Shown here: positions 54,613 through 64,000 of the stretch, piece after piece
Layout: every line of letters begins with the position of its first letter
Position numbering within the stretch: position 1 is the stretch's first letter
From: Ganoderma boninense
Lineage: Eukaryota > Basidiomycota > Agaricomycetes > Polyporales > Polyporaceae
DNA length: 64,000 nucleotides
Direction: 5' to 3'
Assembly: GCA_002900995.3 (NCBI GenBank)
Contig: CM035312.1
Location: 682,001 to 746,000 of the forward strand
Notes under the pieces: model-generated
Seen by the model: the letters and a program-made list of their open reading frames with translations, nothing else
Told to the model about the DNA's origin: nothing
Databases searched by the model: none
Made by a program: the position numbers and the translations under genes

Positions 54613-56238
54613 AGGGCCGCCGGGGGTAGAGAGGTGGGAGAGGGTTGACTCAGTGCTCGCTGTTCTCTTGTGCTCTACACCGATCTATTGGGAGGTATCT
54701 TCTACCATCGCATCCATTTTCTGCCCGGACTATCTCAGTCGTAGTCTTGCGTTCGTTTTTAGCGTTCTGATGTTGTCGGACTTTGCTTGTTCGCCACCGC
54801 CATGTTGTATCTTACCCGGTTGCCGGAGTGCGGCTGCACTTATGCCATGCATCATCTATTTGTATACGTAGCTACTAGGACTGTACTGCTAGACTCGTCT
54901 TGCTCTTGGAATGTAGCGTCTCGCCATTGGTAGCCCGCCTGTTATCTGGACGCCGTAATGCCATCGTGTCGTAACAGCGGTTGAAGAAGGTTCAGCTCCG
55001 CACTGCGGTGGATCTCGAAACCCGGGTTCATGCACTGAATGCATTGCGTGCGCGTCCGTGTACCTGAAAGCGATCATTGTTTGGATTCAGATAGGGCTAC
55101 CCTGTATATCGGCGTTGTCCTCCAGTCATGTTTCCATCTGAACGCAAAGGACAGCAAACTCGGACGCAAGTCGAACGATTTGGGCTTGTGAATGCGCCTT
55201 CCTTGGCTGGCGACGTGACGCCTCGAATGCTGACAGAACGCAGCGTCGGGGTGGCCATAGAGTGGTCTCGCACAGTATCAGTATCATAGCACCTGATGGA
55301 GCCGGCGGCGCACTCGAGCGTCGCTGGTCAGTACCGATTCGAATGTATAGATCCCACGAGCTTGGGGGTGCTCACTGCGACGCTGTCAGGCGGCGAAGGT
55401 TCGCCCGCATAATGTTCTTATTTCCGACCTGTGTGCTGTGGCGCAGAGACAGGTGGCTCCAACGACCTCAGATCTGAGACCAGCTGAGCCTGAGATGGTA
55501 TGGAGGGTGTTGGTTAACCTGAACGGCGATCCATTGCCATGCGATCGAACAGAGGTCAAGAGCAGATTTAAAACTGGACCCTGCGTTATTGGCGTCGAAG
55601 ATCAATCTGAATCTGGCTCGGGTGAGTACGCAAAGCATGAAAGAACCACACTGACCGCGCCGATTCGGAATAGCGAATTCAAGACGGGATTGAGTACGCC
55701 GGGGCTATGGCTATGGGTCCCGCAGCGGCACAACGCGGTGTGGCGGGTGATGCTCCAATAGCCTCGACGCGCCGGAGGCGGCGGCGCTGGTGTTTTCTAA
55801 CTGCATTCGCAAACAGCTTGGAAATTAGCTTGAGGTGGGCGGGGATAGTGACAGTGCAGGTTCACACGAACGCAGCGCAGTATTTTGTCAATAATGTCTT
55901 GGTCCGTGTTCGGGGCATGGAATCGAAGCGCGTCTTAAAGGACGTTTTTCATGGTAAATCTAAGAAACTCCGTACGCGTCTGATATCTGAGGTCGATGTT
56001 CGAGCGACGAAGGTGCAAGCCAGCGAGAATGGTGGACAGCGCGTAGAGGCGGGCACCTGCGCTGGGTGCAATGCAAGGAAGACGCGCGTGGTTGAGCAAG
56101 AAGAACGGGCGCTCCGCCTGCGGAGAGGGAGGGATTCGAATGAGAAAAAGAGGAAAGTGGTCCGATCTACCGGCGCCTAACCCAAAGCGAGCGCAGGAGA
56201 GGGCGTCGTACAAGAGTACCTTCTTGTCTCCTGCCACC
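54613..56238. other. Intergenic, upstream of the SREBP gene
   Basis: No gene recognised. A frame open into 56071-56238 continues upstream of the SREBP ATG but has no homology that I recognise; it is probably 5' untranslated. Confidence 0.4.
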
Positions 56239-59200
56239 ATGTCCACCCCACCCCCGTCCGACAGCTCCAGCTCGTCGTCTACCAATTCACCCTCCCCGAC
56301 TACTCCACACGCGGAATTAAAGTCGGACCCCAGCGAGGCGCTCGAGTTCCTCCTCCAGACCATGGTCGCACAGGCGCAGGCACAAGGCCAGAACGGCGAA
56401 CCGTCCTCCTCCTTCGACCCCTCGACACAACCGGACTGGTCCCAGCTCGCGTCATGGGCTAGCGCAGCACAGGAGCAGAAGTTCGACATGACCTCGGACT
56501 TCAGCTTCTCCCTCCCCATGGACCTCGACTTCGACCCTAACATGGCTGTCGACCCAAGTGCGCTCCATTTCACCACCATCTTCGACCAGTCCGCGTTCAC
56601 CCTCCCGCCCAACGAGGCCTCGTTCTTAATGTCCAACGAGATGGTCCCCAACAACATGCTCTTCCCCTCGGGAGAGGACTTCGGCCTCTCCCATGTCGAG
56701 TCCGGTACCGGCCGCAGACTGAGCATCACCTCGTCCTCATCTTCCTCCGGTGCTTCCCTGTCCCCCGTCATGGAGCCCTCTCAGGGCATCTCCGGTTCAC
56801 CACCCTCTGACGTCAATCTCAGTGACCCGGCATCGGAACTCGCCCAGCGCGTCCGTCAAATGGCCGGTGTTACGCTTGCAGTTCCCGTCAGCGCCCAGGT
56901 CCAACAGCTCGCCGCTGCAGGAGGACAGGCAAAGCTACCCATCCCCCGTCTTAAGCAGAGTCCAACCCCTGCTCCAGCCCCCAAACGGACATCCAAACCG
57001 TCGCCTCCCCCATCCGAAGTGGCAGCTTCGCCGTCATCTTCGACGTCTTCCCCGCCGTCCACCACTCCCATCTCTGAGCAGACTCCTTCCCCCGTTACTG
57101 AAATCCTATCCAATGGTCCCACCCAGACCGTTATCGGCCGTCCGAAGACTAGCCATACGACGATTGAGCGGAGGTACCGCACGAACTTAAATGCTCGTAT
57201 TACCGGTTTGAAGCAGTCCGTGCCTGCTCTCCGGGTCCTCGAGGCAAAGGCTGGTCAGCAGACCCCGTGGAATGACGTCGTGGACACGCGTGGGTTCGTC
57301 GACGGTGTGAAGGTTGCCCGCAAGATGAGTAAGGCGAACATCCTTGGCAAAGCCACCGAGTACATTCGGTAGGTGTATGTCTCGCCTGGGTACCCTTGCT
57401 CGGTTGCTCAACTGTTCGGCTCCGCTTTAGTGTGCTCAAAAAGCGGGAATCACGTCTGAAGCGCGAGCAGGATGGTTTGAAGTCCCTCATCACGGGTCTT
57501 GTTGGCGGTCCCGCGCTGCTGAAGGAGTGGGAGAGGGAATGGAGAGAACGGTTTGGCGGCGAGGAGAAGGATGAGATCGAGGACGACGACGCTGGAAGCG
57601 ACGATGAGGAGGGTGATGGAGATGACAGCGACGGCGACGACGACGAAGGTCGTGCGCGCAAGAAGGCTAAGGTTGCGAAAGCAGCTAAGAAGGAGAAGCC
57701 GTACAGGCCCCCTCCGCCGCCGCCAGTACCAGGGGTGCCTGGCGCCGTTCCCGAGAAGCGCAAGCGTGGTCGTCCTCGCAAGGTACCTCTGCCACCTACG
57801 CCTGCCTCCACCGCGGCCCCTTCGGCAGCTGTTACCCCCGCTCCCTCCAATGTTCAACCCATCTTCCCCACCGACCAGACCATGCATGACGCGTTCATGC
57901 AGGTCAAGACGGAGCAGATGTTGCAGCAGCCTCAACAGCCTGTAACACAACAATACCTCCTCGCCGTGTTCGCGTTCTTCTCGGTCTTCAACTCCCCATT
58001 AGCGTCTTCGAGTCGCTCCCCCCACGCCTCATATCACGACCATGCGCACCATGGTGTCGTTCTTACACCTCACCAACCCACGGCGACACACGTCCCCGTC
58101 TCTGCCCAGACTGGCTACGGCTTGCATGAGGTTGTCCAGGCAGCCCACCTGCTTGTGTCTACCCTGGTCTTTTTCTACGTTCTCGTCCCGTGGTTCTCTG
58201 AGTCCTTCCGGAAGACGGGTATCCGTTCCAAGGTGGTGTCTATCTTCTCGCGGTCCAAGCGGGACAGTCCCGCTCCATCTGCCAGCTTCATTGGTGACCG
58301 CAACGCGCTCGCCCGCTCTGTGCTCCTCGACGCGCTCTCTCCCGCAGCCCGCGGCTCCGAGGACGAACCCGCCCAGCTGTGCTCGGCCCTTGGTATCACG
58401 ACCGGCGTCATCGGCCTTCTTCAGAGCGTCATCAAGGCTGCTCGGAGGGATCGGGGCATCGAGTTGAACCAGCTCGAGCAGCGCGCATGGGTTCGTTTGG
58501 GCGAGCTTATTGCGTTTGATGGTATGCTTCTATGTCTGAAGGCTTCGAAGGACAGATGCTAACGTCTTATGTATGCAGGCTCTGTTGGGAACACCACCCG
58601 TTTGCAGACTTTCTGGTGCATGTCGTGGCACATCTCCACCTTCGCTGCCACCACGAGCGACCTTTCGACCCTCGCACTCATCATCCGCCCCGTGTCCGGC
58701 TCCAAGGCGACTGAGCTTTGGGAGCGTGCGCGGAAGCGGGAGGTTCTCCGTGCGCACGAGAAGATTGTGTTGAACAACATGAGCGTCGAGGGCGCTGCCG
58801 ACTGGCTCGCGAAGTGGCGCAGCTGGCACGAGTCGGAGCGCAAGGGCCGCTGCACGGCTTGCGAGAAGCGCACTCCTCTCGGTATTCTCGCCGCCATCCT
58901 CATCCGCGAACGTCTCCGGAAGCATGCCGCGTCGTTGTTCGTCCGCACTGTTGTCCGTGCAGAGGTCGAGGCGCGCCGCGCGAATCCCGCGTACGACAGC
59001 GACGACGAGTGCGACGATACAGTGTACACGTACGACGCGGACAAGGACTTCAAGGAGGAGCAGGAACGCAAGGAGACGATCGAGGCTGGCAAGTCGATCG
59101 GCGGGCGCACGGCCGAGCTCGCGGTCCTCCTCGAGCGCATATGGGACGTGGGCTTCTTCTCTGCGGAGGACACACTGCTCCCCGCGCCGCGCCATGCACA

Positions 59201-59579
59201 CGCGCACGGCTGCCCGGACGTCGACGCGGACTGCGAGGACGAGCAGGACCTGGCGAGCCAGGACGAGGCGGAGATCCGCGCGCTCCTCACGGCGACGCTC
59301 ATCTACCGCCGCATCTTCCCGTCGGCGATCCCGGCGTGTACGCTCGCGGGCGCCCCGGCGTTCGTGCTGAGCCCGCCGCCGTCGCCGAGCAGGCGCAACG
59401 CGAAGCTGCACATGGCGCTCCGCACTGCGCTCGGCTCGCCGGCGTTCGAGAGCGGGGCGGACGGGAGGCTGGAGGACCCGGAGCTCGGGGCGGCGCTCGA
59501 GGACGCGAGGGATCGCGTCGTGGACATGCTTGTCGACTTCGAGCGGGCGTGCCGGAGAGGCGGGAGGGCGTTTGAATAA
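56239..59579 (+). CDS. SRE1: SREBP-type sterol and hypoxia transcription factor
   Basis: Three exons (56239-57368, 57431-58521, 58579-59579) give 1,073 residues, with both introns in phase. The N-terminal half is Ser/Pro-rich and acidic, a likely activation region. The bHLH starts HTTIERRYRTNLNARITGLK; the Tyr in ERRYR is the signature of SREBPs. The second helix is KMSKANILGKATEYI, followed by a leucine-zipper-like LKKRESRLKREQDGLKSLI. Two hydrophobic helices (QQYLLAVFAFFSVF and LLVSTLVFFYVLVPWF) fit the membrane hairpin. Before them lie an acidic stretch and an AT-hook-like KRKRGRPRK. In fungi the membrane-bound precursor is cut under low oxygen or low sterol, and the N-terminal part activates ergosterol genes. 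The Cryptococcus homologue is Sre1. Confidence 0.9.
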
Positions 59580-60058
59580 GTAGACAGGGCGGATCGGTGC
59601 GTGGTTGTGATTTGTACTACTTTCATGTTCTAGAGCACAGTTATTGGTTTGCTGTGCGTGTGCGCGGTCGAGACATGACTTGACTTGACTTATACGATTT
59701 GACTTGACTTATACGTAGGCCAGCTATATACGTTATTCGGCGTTTACTGATACTTGTACGTTGTATTTTGGACGTGAATGGAGGACCTAGAAACTACTCT
59801 GTATGCTTGAAGTGTGTTGAGGTGCTCGGGCTATCAAGACCTTACTCAAACACGTCAAGTGCGTCAAGGAATTGTGGGTTAGTGGTGCGTCCCAGTGGGT
59901 TATGTTCGTCGGATGGCTGACTTTCTGACCTCGTCTACCAGTTCTAGGAATAGGAAGCTCGTCTCGGGCGAGCCATGGCGAGGTTGGTTCTGAACTACGG
60001 AATACACGCTTGTTTATCCTTCTACAACGAAATCCCCTATTTACACGAAACCCTCATC
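59580..60058. other. Intergenic with a short tandem repeat
   Basis: Between convergent SREBP and GNAT genes. GACTTGACTTATACG occurs twice (about 59684-59715) among GACTT repeats. No gene seen. Confidence 0.45.
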
Positions 60059-60853
60059 TCAAGACTTCTGTTCGAGGACCGCTTTAACCTTCTCGTCTAC
60101 GCCCCCCTCCCAGTCATCCCAGCACACAGACAATATCACCGTGTGCCTCCCGGTCCTCCCCTCGAACGCGTCCGCCCGCGTGCACTCCTCTCCCGCCTCC
60201 TTCAGCTCGTCCGGAAGCACCCAGAGCCACTTCACCGTCCCGTCCCTCCTGAACCCCATCCGCTCCGCGAGCCCCACCGACGGCTTGTTCCCGGGGTGCG
60301 CGCGCCACTCGACGCGCCGGAACCCGAGCCCGGGGGGCGACGCGGTGGGGAGCGCGAGGACGTAGCGGAGCATCAGGCCGACCATCTCCTTCGCGACGTG
60401 CGTGTGGTGGAACTGCGGGAGGAGCACAGCGTACCCGAGCTCCGTGCTCAGGTTCCCCGCGGACGTGTTGTAGACCACGACCACGCCCGCGAGGCTGCCG
60501 CCCCACGCTGCGTGCGCGGGGTCCGGGCGCGTGCGGTCGAGCACGGCGAGGAAGGCGTGGAAAGGGTTGCGCCGGCAGTTGAGCTCGACCCAGCTCAGGA
60601 AGGAGGGGAGCGAGGAGGGGACGAAGGGGAAGTAGCGGAAGAGCGTGGGCAGGTGGGCCTGCACGCCCGCCCAGTAGGTCGCGGCGTGCTCGCGCGGGAC
60701 GAAGGGCACGATTTTGGTGCGGTCGGTCTGGAGGGTGGCGGGGTGGAGGGGCCACGCGAAGTTGATGTCGTATGGCTCCGGGCCGTAGAGCTCGGACTCG
60801 GGGAGGGTGGGCGCGGCCTCAGGCTGCGGGGCGTAGTTGTTCACGAACGACAT
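60059..60853 (-). CDS. GNAT-family N-acetyltransferase, copy 2
   Basis: Intronless, 264 codons from MSFVNNYAPQPEAAPTLPES to EQKS. It is the inverted paralogue of the gene at 29785, with the same RimJ/RimL-type GNAT layout (KEMVGLMLRYVLALP, FRRVEWRAHPGNKPSVGLAE, RMGFRRDGTVKWLWVL). Differences include a Glu-Ala insertion near residue 12, FPFVPSSLPS in place of FPMVQRTLPE, and GVVVVY in place of GALAFF. Residues shared by both copies include the whole C-terminal acetyl-CoA-side segment, so both are probably active. The duplication is fairly recent by protein identity. Substrate unknown. Confidence 0.85.
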   Translation of the reverse strand: MSFVNNYAPQPEAAPTLPESELYGPEPYDINFAWPLHPATLQTDRTKIVPFVPREHAATYWAGVQAHLPTLFRYFPFVPSSLPSFLSWVELNCRRNPFHAFLAVLDRTRPDPAHAAWGGSLAGVVVVYNTSAGNLSTELGYAVLLPQFHHTHVAKEMVGLMLRYVLALPTASPPGLGFRRVEWRAHPGNKPSVGLAERMGFRRDGTVKWLWVLPDELKEAGEECTRADAFEGRTGRHTVILSVCWDDWEGGVDEKVKAVLEQKS

Positions 60854-61427
60854 GGTTCAATGTTGGGGCGGCGGCGTTCGTGCTGGTGAGTACTTCAGTA
60901 CTTATGTCTTAAGTACGTTCTCGAGCGGCGGCGCTAAAATGTGAATGTGACTCGATTTTCAGATCTGTAAGTCGTGTCTTCTGAAGGACGGTGGTTCGAT
61001 GAACTTCCTCGAGCCGCTTTGGCGCAGTGCGCAGTGAGCATAACCGGCGTGGATACTCTTGTCTTGATGGTGGATCGATGTGTCCGGGAGTATCCAGCAA
61101 CACCCTAGTCAGCAATCCTTACACCTGTCGGCAAAGACGACAGCAGGCCTCAACTCGTCTGTCTCTGAGAACCGACCGAGGGGCGTTGAATGCGTTCCTT
61201 GATCTGTGGCGAGAAGGAAGAAGAAAGTGCATGCTGGCCGCCGAGAGCGCTAGACAATGGCCCACAAGCTCTCACCTATTCATCGCTTGCAGGGAGCGGT
61301 CAGCCACAGCGAAACTTAAGACGTAAGATTGAACGGGTCCGAGATCGCATTGAAAAAGTGATGGCCGTCGTGATTGCGCGAAACATGGCTCCTCAGGCAC
61401 CCCCTCAGGTATGCGACGGGCACCATC
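60854..61427. other. Intergenic
   Basis: Nothing recognised. Confidence 0.4.
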
Positions 61428-62332
61428 TCATGGCGCAGGCGGGGAACCAGCGAACCACCACTTCAGCATCTTGTTATCCGCGTTGAAGTCCGCGCGGCCG
61501 ACAAAATATCGCCCGGCGAACATGAGCGGCATCCAGAACTCGTCGTCCGCCCACATCTGCTCGAGAGGGATGGGCGGAAGTTCTGCAGGATCCTCAGCGG
61601 GAGCGCGGTCGGCCTTCGCGCTCCGCGGGAGCAGGTCATCCTGGACCGAGAACCATTTGGGGCGCATCTCATCCGACCTAATTGGGCCGGATCAGGTCAG
61701 AGACATGGCTGGAAGGGACAAGAGGGATTGACTGGACAGACTCTGTGATTGTGCCGGTGTATTCATACGCGCGGTAGACGTCGATGTTGAAGGCGGCCTC
61801 CACGCCATCGACAGCGAAGAAGAGCGTGCCGCACTGCTCTAGCGGGGCTTTGATACCCGCCTCTTCCTACGGATCATAGACGCTAGGAATCAGCTCAAGA
61901 AGGCATTTTCGAGGTGAGGGTGTAGAGATCGACCTCAAGTTCCCGTATGGCGGCTTGGAGGGGAGTCTCTTCGGGATCCACCTTGCCGCCAAAGCCATTC
62001 CACCTGGATGATGGTACCGATATGCGTCACCATCAGCGACCTCGAGGGCTTGTGGACAGGAAACGCACAGACCAACCCCGAAGCCTCTCTTCTTCAAGCC
62101 AAGGAGGACCCTCTATTCAGAAAGAGAGCTTTGTGAGTCCCCCGGTAAACCAACACGAAAGAGGGAGATCAGCGACGAGCCGGTGACGCACGCTGGAGTC
62201 AGGTGAGATGACGAAGGCGTTAGTGTACAGCTTGACCATCTTGTAGTCCACCCAATCCACGATCCCACCGCTGACCGTTTCGATAAGAGGGCCATCGTAC
62301 GACAATCCGGGAGGAAGCCGCAGACTGGACAT
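61428..62332 (-). CDS. Nudix hydrolase, MTH1/NUDT1-like
   Basis: MTH1-type enzymes hydrolyse oxidised purine nucleoside triphosphates and so keep them out of DNA. It starts MSSLRLPPGLSYDGPLIETV. Spliced exons give VLLGLKKRGFG, then WNGFGGKVDPEETPLQAAIR, and after another intron EEAGIKAPLEQCGTLFF. Together these complete the Nudix box G-x5-E-x7-REL-x-EE-x-G-I that binds the metal. Later come EAAFNIDVYRAYEYTGTI and the C-terminal exon MRPKWFSVQDDLLPR and QMWADDEFWMPLMFAGRYFV. This last part (RPxWF, MWxDD, WxPL) is typical of the MTH1 group. Stop at 61428. About five exons; the gene appears intact. Confidence 0.85.
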
Positions 62333-62794
62333 GGTTGTCGTTGCGTGAACCTGCATGCCACCTGCCGACTCGGGACGACGCCTGCCTCTGTGTAACACGG
62401 TCCCGTGACATCGCGCGTAGATCAAACCCGACCGCGATGTACCGCTGCGCATTGGCCTGTAAGCCTTTCTGGCCGTCCTCTCCGCGTTCGTCAGGCAGAA
62501 AGCGGATGAACCCAAGCCCCCGCACTCATTCGGGAAAAGTCTTGAGCAAGTCCATAATAATGTTCATCATTGCCTCGTCCTTTGCATACCTCACAAATAC
62601 ACAATACAGATCACACCTCCCAACGACTCATCTCCAACTCCACTTGATGTCCAGAGGCCGCGAACATCTTCGAGAACCATTGGCGACGGCTCGAATATTC
62701 GCACATTGCGTACGGAGCTCCTGGACTTGACAACTCGAGCGTCGATGTGAGACACTTGGACTCCTACACCTACAATGACACCACTAATGTCGAG
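62333..62794. other. Intergenic
   Basis: Nudix promoter side and 3' side of the PAH gene. Nothing else recognised. Confidence 0.4.
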
Positions 62795-63489
62795 TCAGGA
62801 TCGGAATCTGCGACCCCGGCGACTCTGGCTGGCTATTTTGCCAGCCATTGCCATCTGCGTTGAAATGCGGCGCGTGGTCGGATTGTAGACGGTAGTGCCC
62901 GTTGGGGTAGTGATCACGACGGCATTGGGTCCGACGTCGCCACCGCGAGCCTCCATCCGGTAGCCAGCGGGAAAGAACGCGCTGAATGCTTGGATGAGGG
63001 CCGGGTAGCAGTGAAAGAGCTCCGAGACTCTTTTCATGAGTCCCAGAAAGTCGACACTAGCGAGGAATGAGAGTGACTGAGTGACAGCGCATGCATTGGG
63101 ACGAGGGACGAGGGAGCCACACGCCACAATGTGCCATGCTGGAGGGAGCGTACGGAATGGAGAGGGGCACGAAAGGAGACTCACAGCTCAAAATGGTGAT
63201 CCTTCATAACGTCCAGAAACTCATCGTACACCTCCGGCTGCTCCGCGAACTGCAACTTAACCGAGTCCAAGAAGCTAAGTGCGTCTCTCCATGTGAGCCG
63301 ACCGTCTTTTCCGTCTTGTTGCATAGGAGATCCCGCAGTGGCAGGCGAATAGATGTCCTTGAGGCTGACCGAGGTCAAACTATCGCCGCGTTGGCTGGGT
63401 GGCTCAGTAATTATGGACTGCAAGGGAAGACGTGGAGCGGCGACGGGGTGTCTACGCGGAAGAGCGGAAGTAGCGCGAGTGGTGGTCAT
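62795..63489 (-). CDS. Small protein with a single Sin3-type PAH domain
   Basis: Paired amphipathic helix domains of Sin3 bind short helices of transcription factors to bring in histone deacetylase. Here one PAH makes up most of a protein of about 170 residues. Exon 1 starts MTTTRATSALPRRHP, has a basic Pro-rich N-terminus, then LTWRDALSFLDSVKLQFAEQ and VYDEFLDVMKDHHFEL. A GTGAGT..GCTAG intron joins the second half in phase: VDFLGLMKRVSELFHCYP and LIQAFSAFFPAGYRMEA. The tail has VVITTPTGTTVYNPT and a basic end (SRRGRRFRS), stop at 62795. Full Sin3 has three PAHs, an HDAC-interaction domain and more than 1,000 residues. A stand-alone PAH could compete with Sin3 for transcription factors; that is inference. 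Confidence 0.78.
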
Positions 63490-64000
63490 GGGCCCTCCCT
63501 AGGTGCGTCTTCTTCTCGGTAATGGTAGAGTTCTGTAGAATGAACTGACATGATGCGCCGATGGTCGCGACGAGAAGGAGCACGTACCTGGTACGTTCAG
63601 CGGGCACGCTCGATAGGCCTGAGGTTCGACTGCGTCTTCCTGGCGACCTGTGCTCGGCTTATATACAGCATTTGGAGCCACCGGCACAGAAGATGTGGCA
63701 AAAACAAAACAAGAGTGATTCATCGGTTCAGCAAGGAGGGCAAGCACAAACAGAAAGACCGTTCTCGAGGACAAAGCTGCAGGTACCGGCGGTACAAGCG
63801 CCTGGCGCTTGCATCGTCTCGGATATCTCCGGCTCGGTGAACCACGTACTTAGTACTCAACTTACGACGATGGTTCTCTTTCAACTCTCGTCTTCTCACA
63901 AGCATTGGATCGTACATAGCGACTCCCTCAGCGAATATTGTGCGTAACAAATTCCAGCAGTTGGCCATTTCTCTCATGCACTCTTTCAGAACTACCGACC
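63490..64000. other. Upstream region of the PAH gene
   Basis: No gene recognised up to the window edge. Confidence 0.35.

Noticed and set aside
59975..60889. 304-codon plus-strand frame over GNAT copy 2
   Set aside because: It is the high-GC antisense shadow of the acetyltransferase; the same shadow exists over copy 1.

Overview
This window is nuclear DNA of a filamentous basidiomycete, most likely a wood-decay Agaricomycete of Polyporales type. The signs are short introns of about 50-70 nt with GT..AG ends, GC-rich coding exons, an SREBP factor with the bHLH tyrosine, HET-domain and F-box genes, paired PARP-type zinc fingers, and chromodomain Ty3/gypsy retrotransposons. The species assignment is inference from gene content; no marker gene fixes it.

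Layout. 1-10.9 kb: the start of an F-box gene at the left edge, a long gene-poor stretch, a weak membrane-protein candidate (about 4.05-5.24 kb) and the histone chaperone gene HIR1 (5.76-9.14 kb, minus). 10.96-28.85 kb: one host gene of unknown function (283 codons) split in its fifth exon by a 16.7-kb nest of transposons. Element A (Ty3/gypsy, plus strand, 11854-28584, TSD GACTC) carries element B (Ty3/gypsy, minus strand, 12877-19917, TSD ATGGA) and a 2.3-kb DNA transposon with 772-bp inverted ends (22301-24632). Element B carries a 478-bp LTR miniature (13554-14031, TSD CACTT) inside its chromodomain codons. Removing each insertion with one TSD copy closes the interrupted reading frame of the host gene and of element B. 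Element A then measures about 7.3 kb and element B about 6.6 kb.

28.9-50.2 kb is ordinary gene space: GNAT acetyltransferase copy 1, a RING-finger protein, a PARP-finger protein with two microexons, a secreted BBE-type FAD oxidoreductase, an F-box protein, ribosomal protein eS26, a secreted Ser/Thr-rich protein, a HET-domain protein, a broken P450 and D-amino-acid oxidase. At 50.66-52.10 kb lies a near-perfect palindrome of about 700-bp arms flanked by an 8-bp TSD. 52.3-64 kb: a Ysc84/SH3YL1-type actin regulator, the SREBP homologue, GNAT copy 2 (inverted, about 90% identical to copy 1), a MTH1-like Nudix hydrolase and a small protein with a single Sin3-type PAH domain.

The genes do not form a pathway cluster; they are mostly separately transcribed housekeeping and accessory genes. 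The most distinctive content is the transposon nest. Both gypsy elements show an 11-nt complementarity between the predicted 5' end of their transcript and the site just inside the 5' LTR, which is the arrangement used for self-primed reverse transcription in the Tf1 group. Element B also has a slippery heptamer at the gag stop codon. Its reverse transcriptase has lost one catalytic aspartate through a CpG transition, and every LTR difference I found is also a CpG transition. All splice structures given here were read by eye and have no transcript support.
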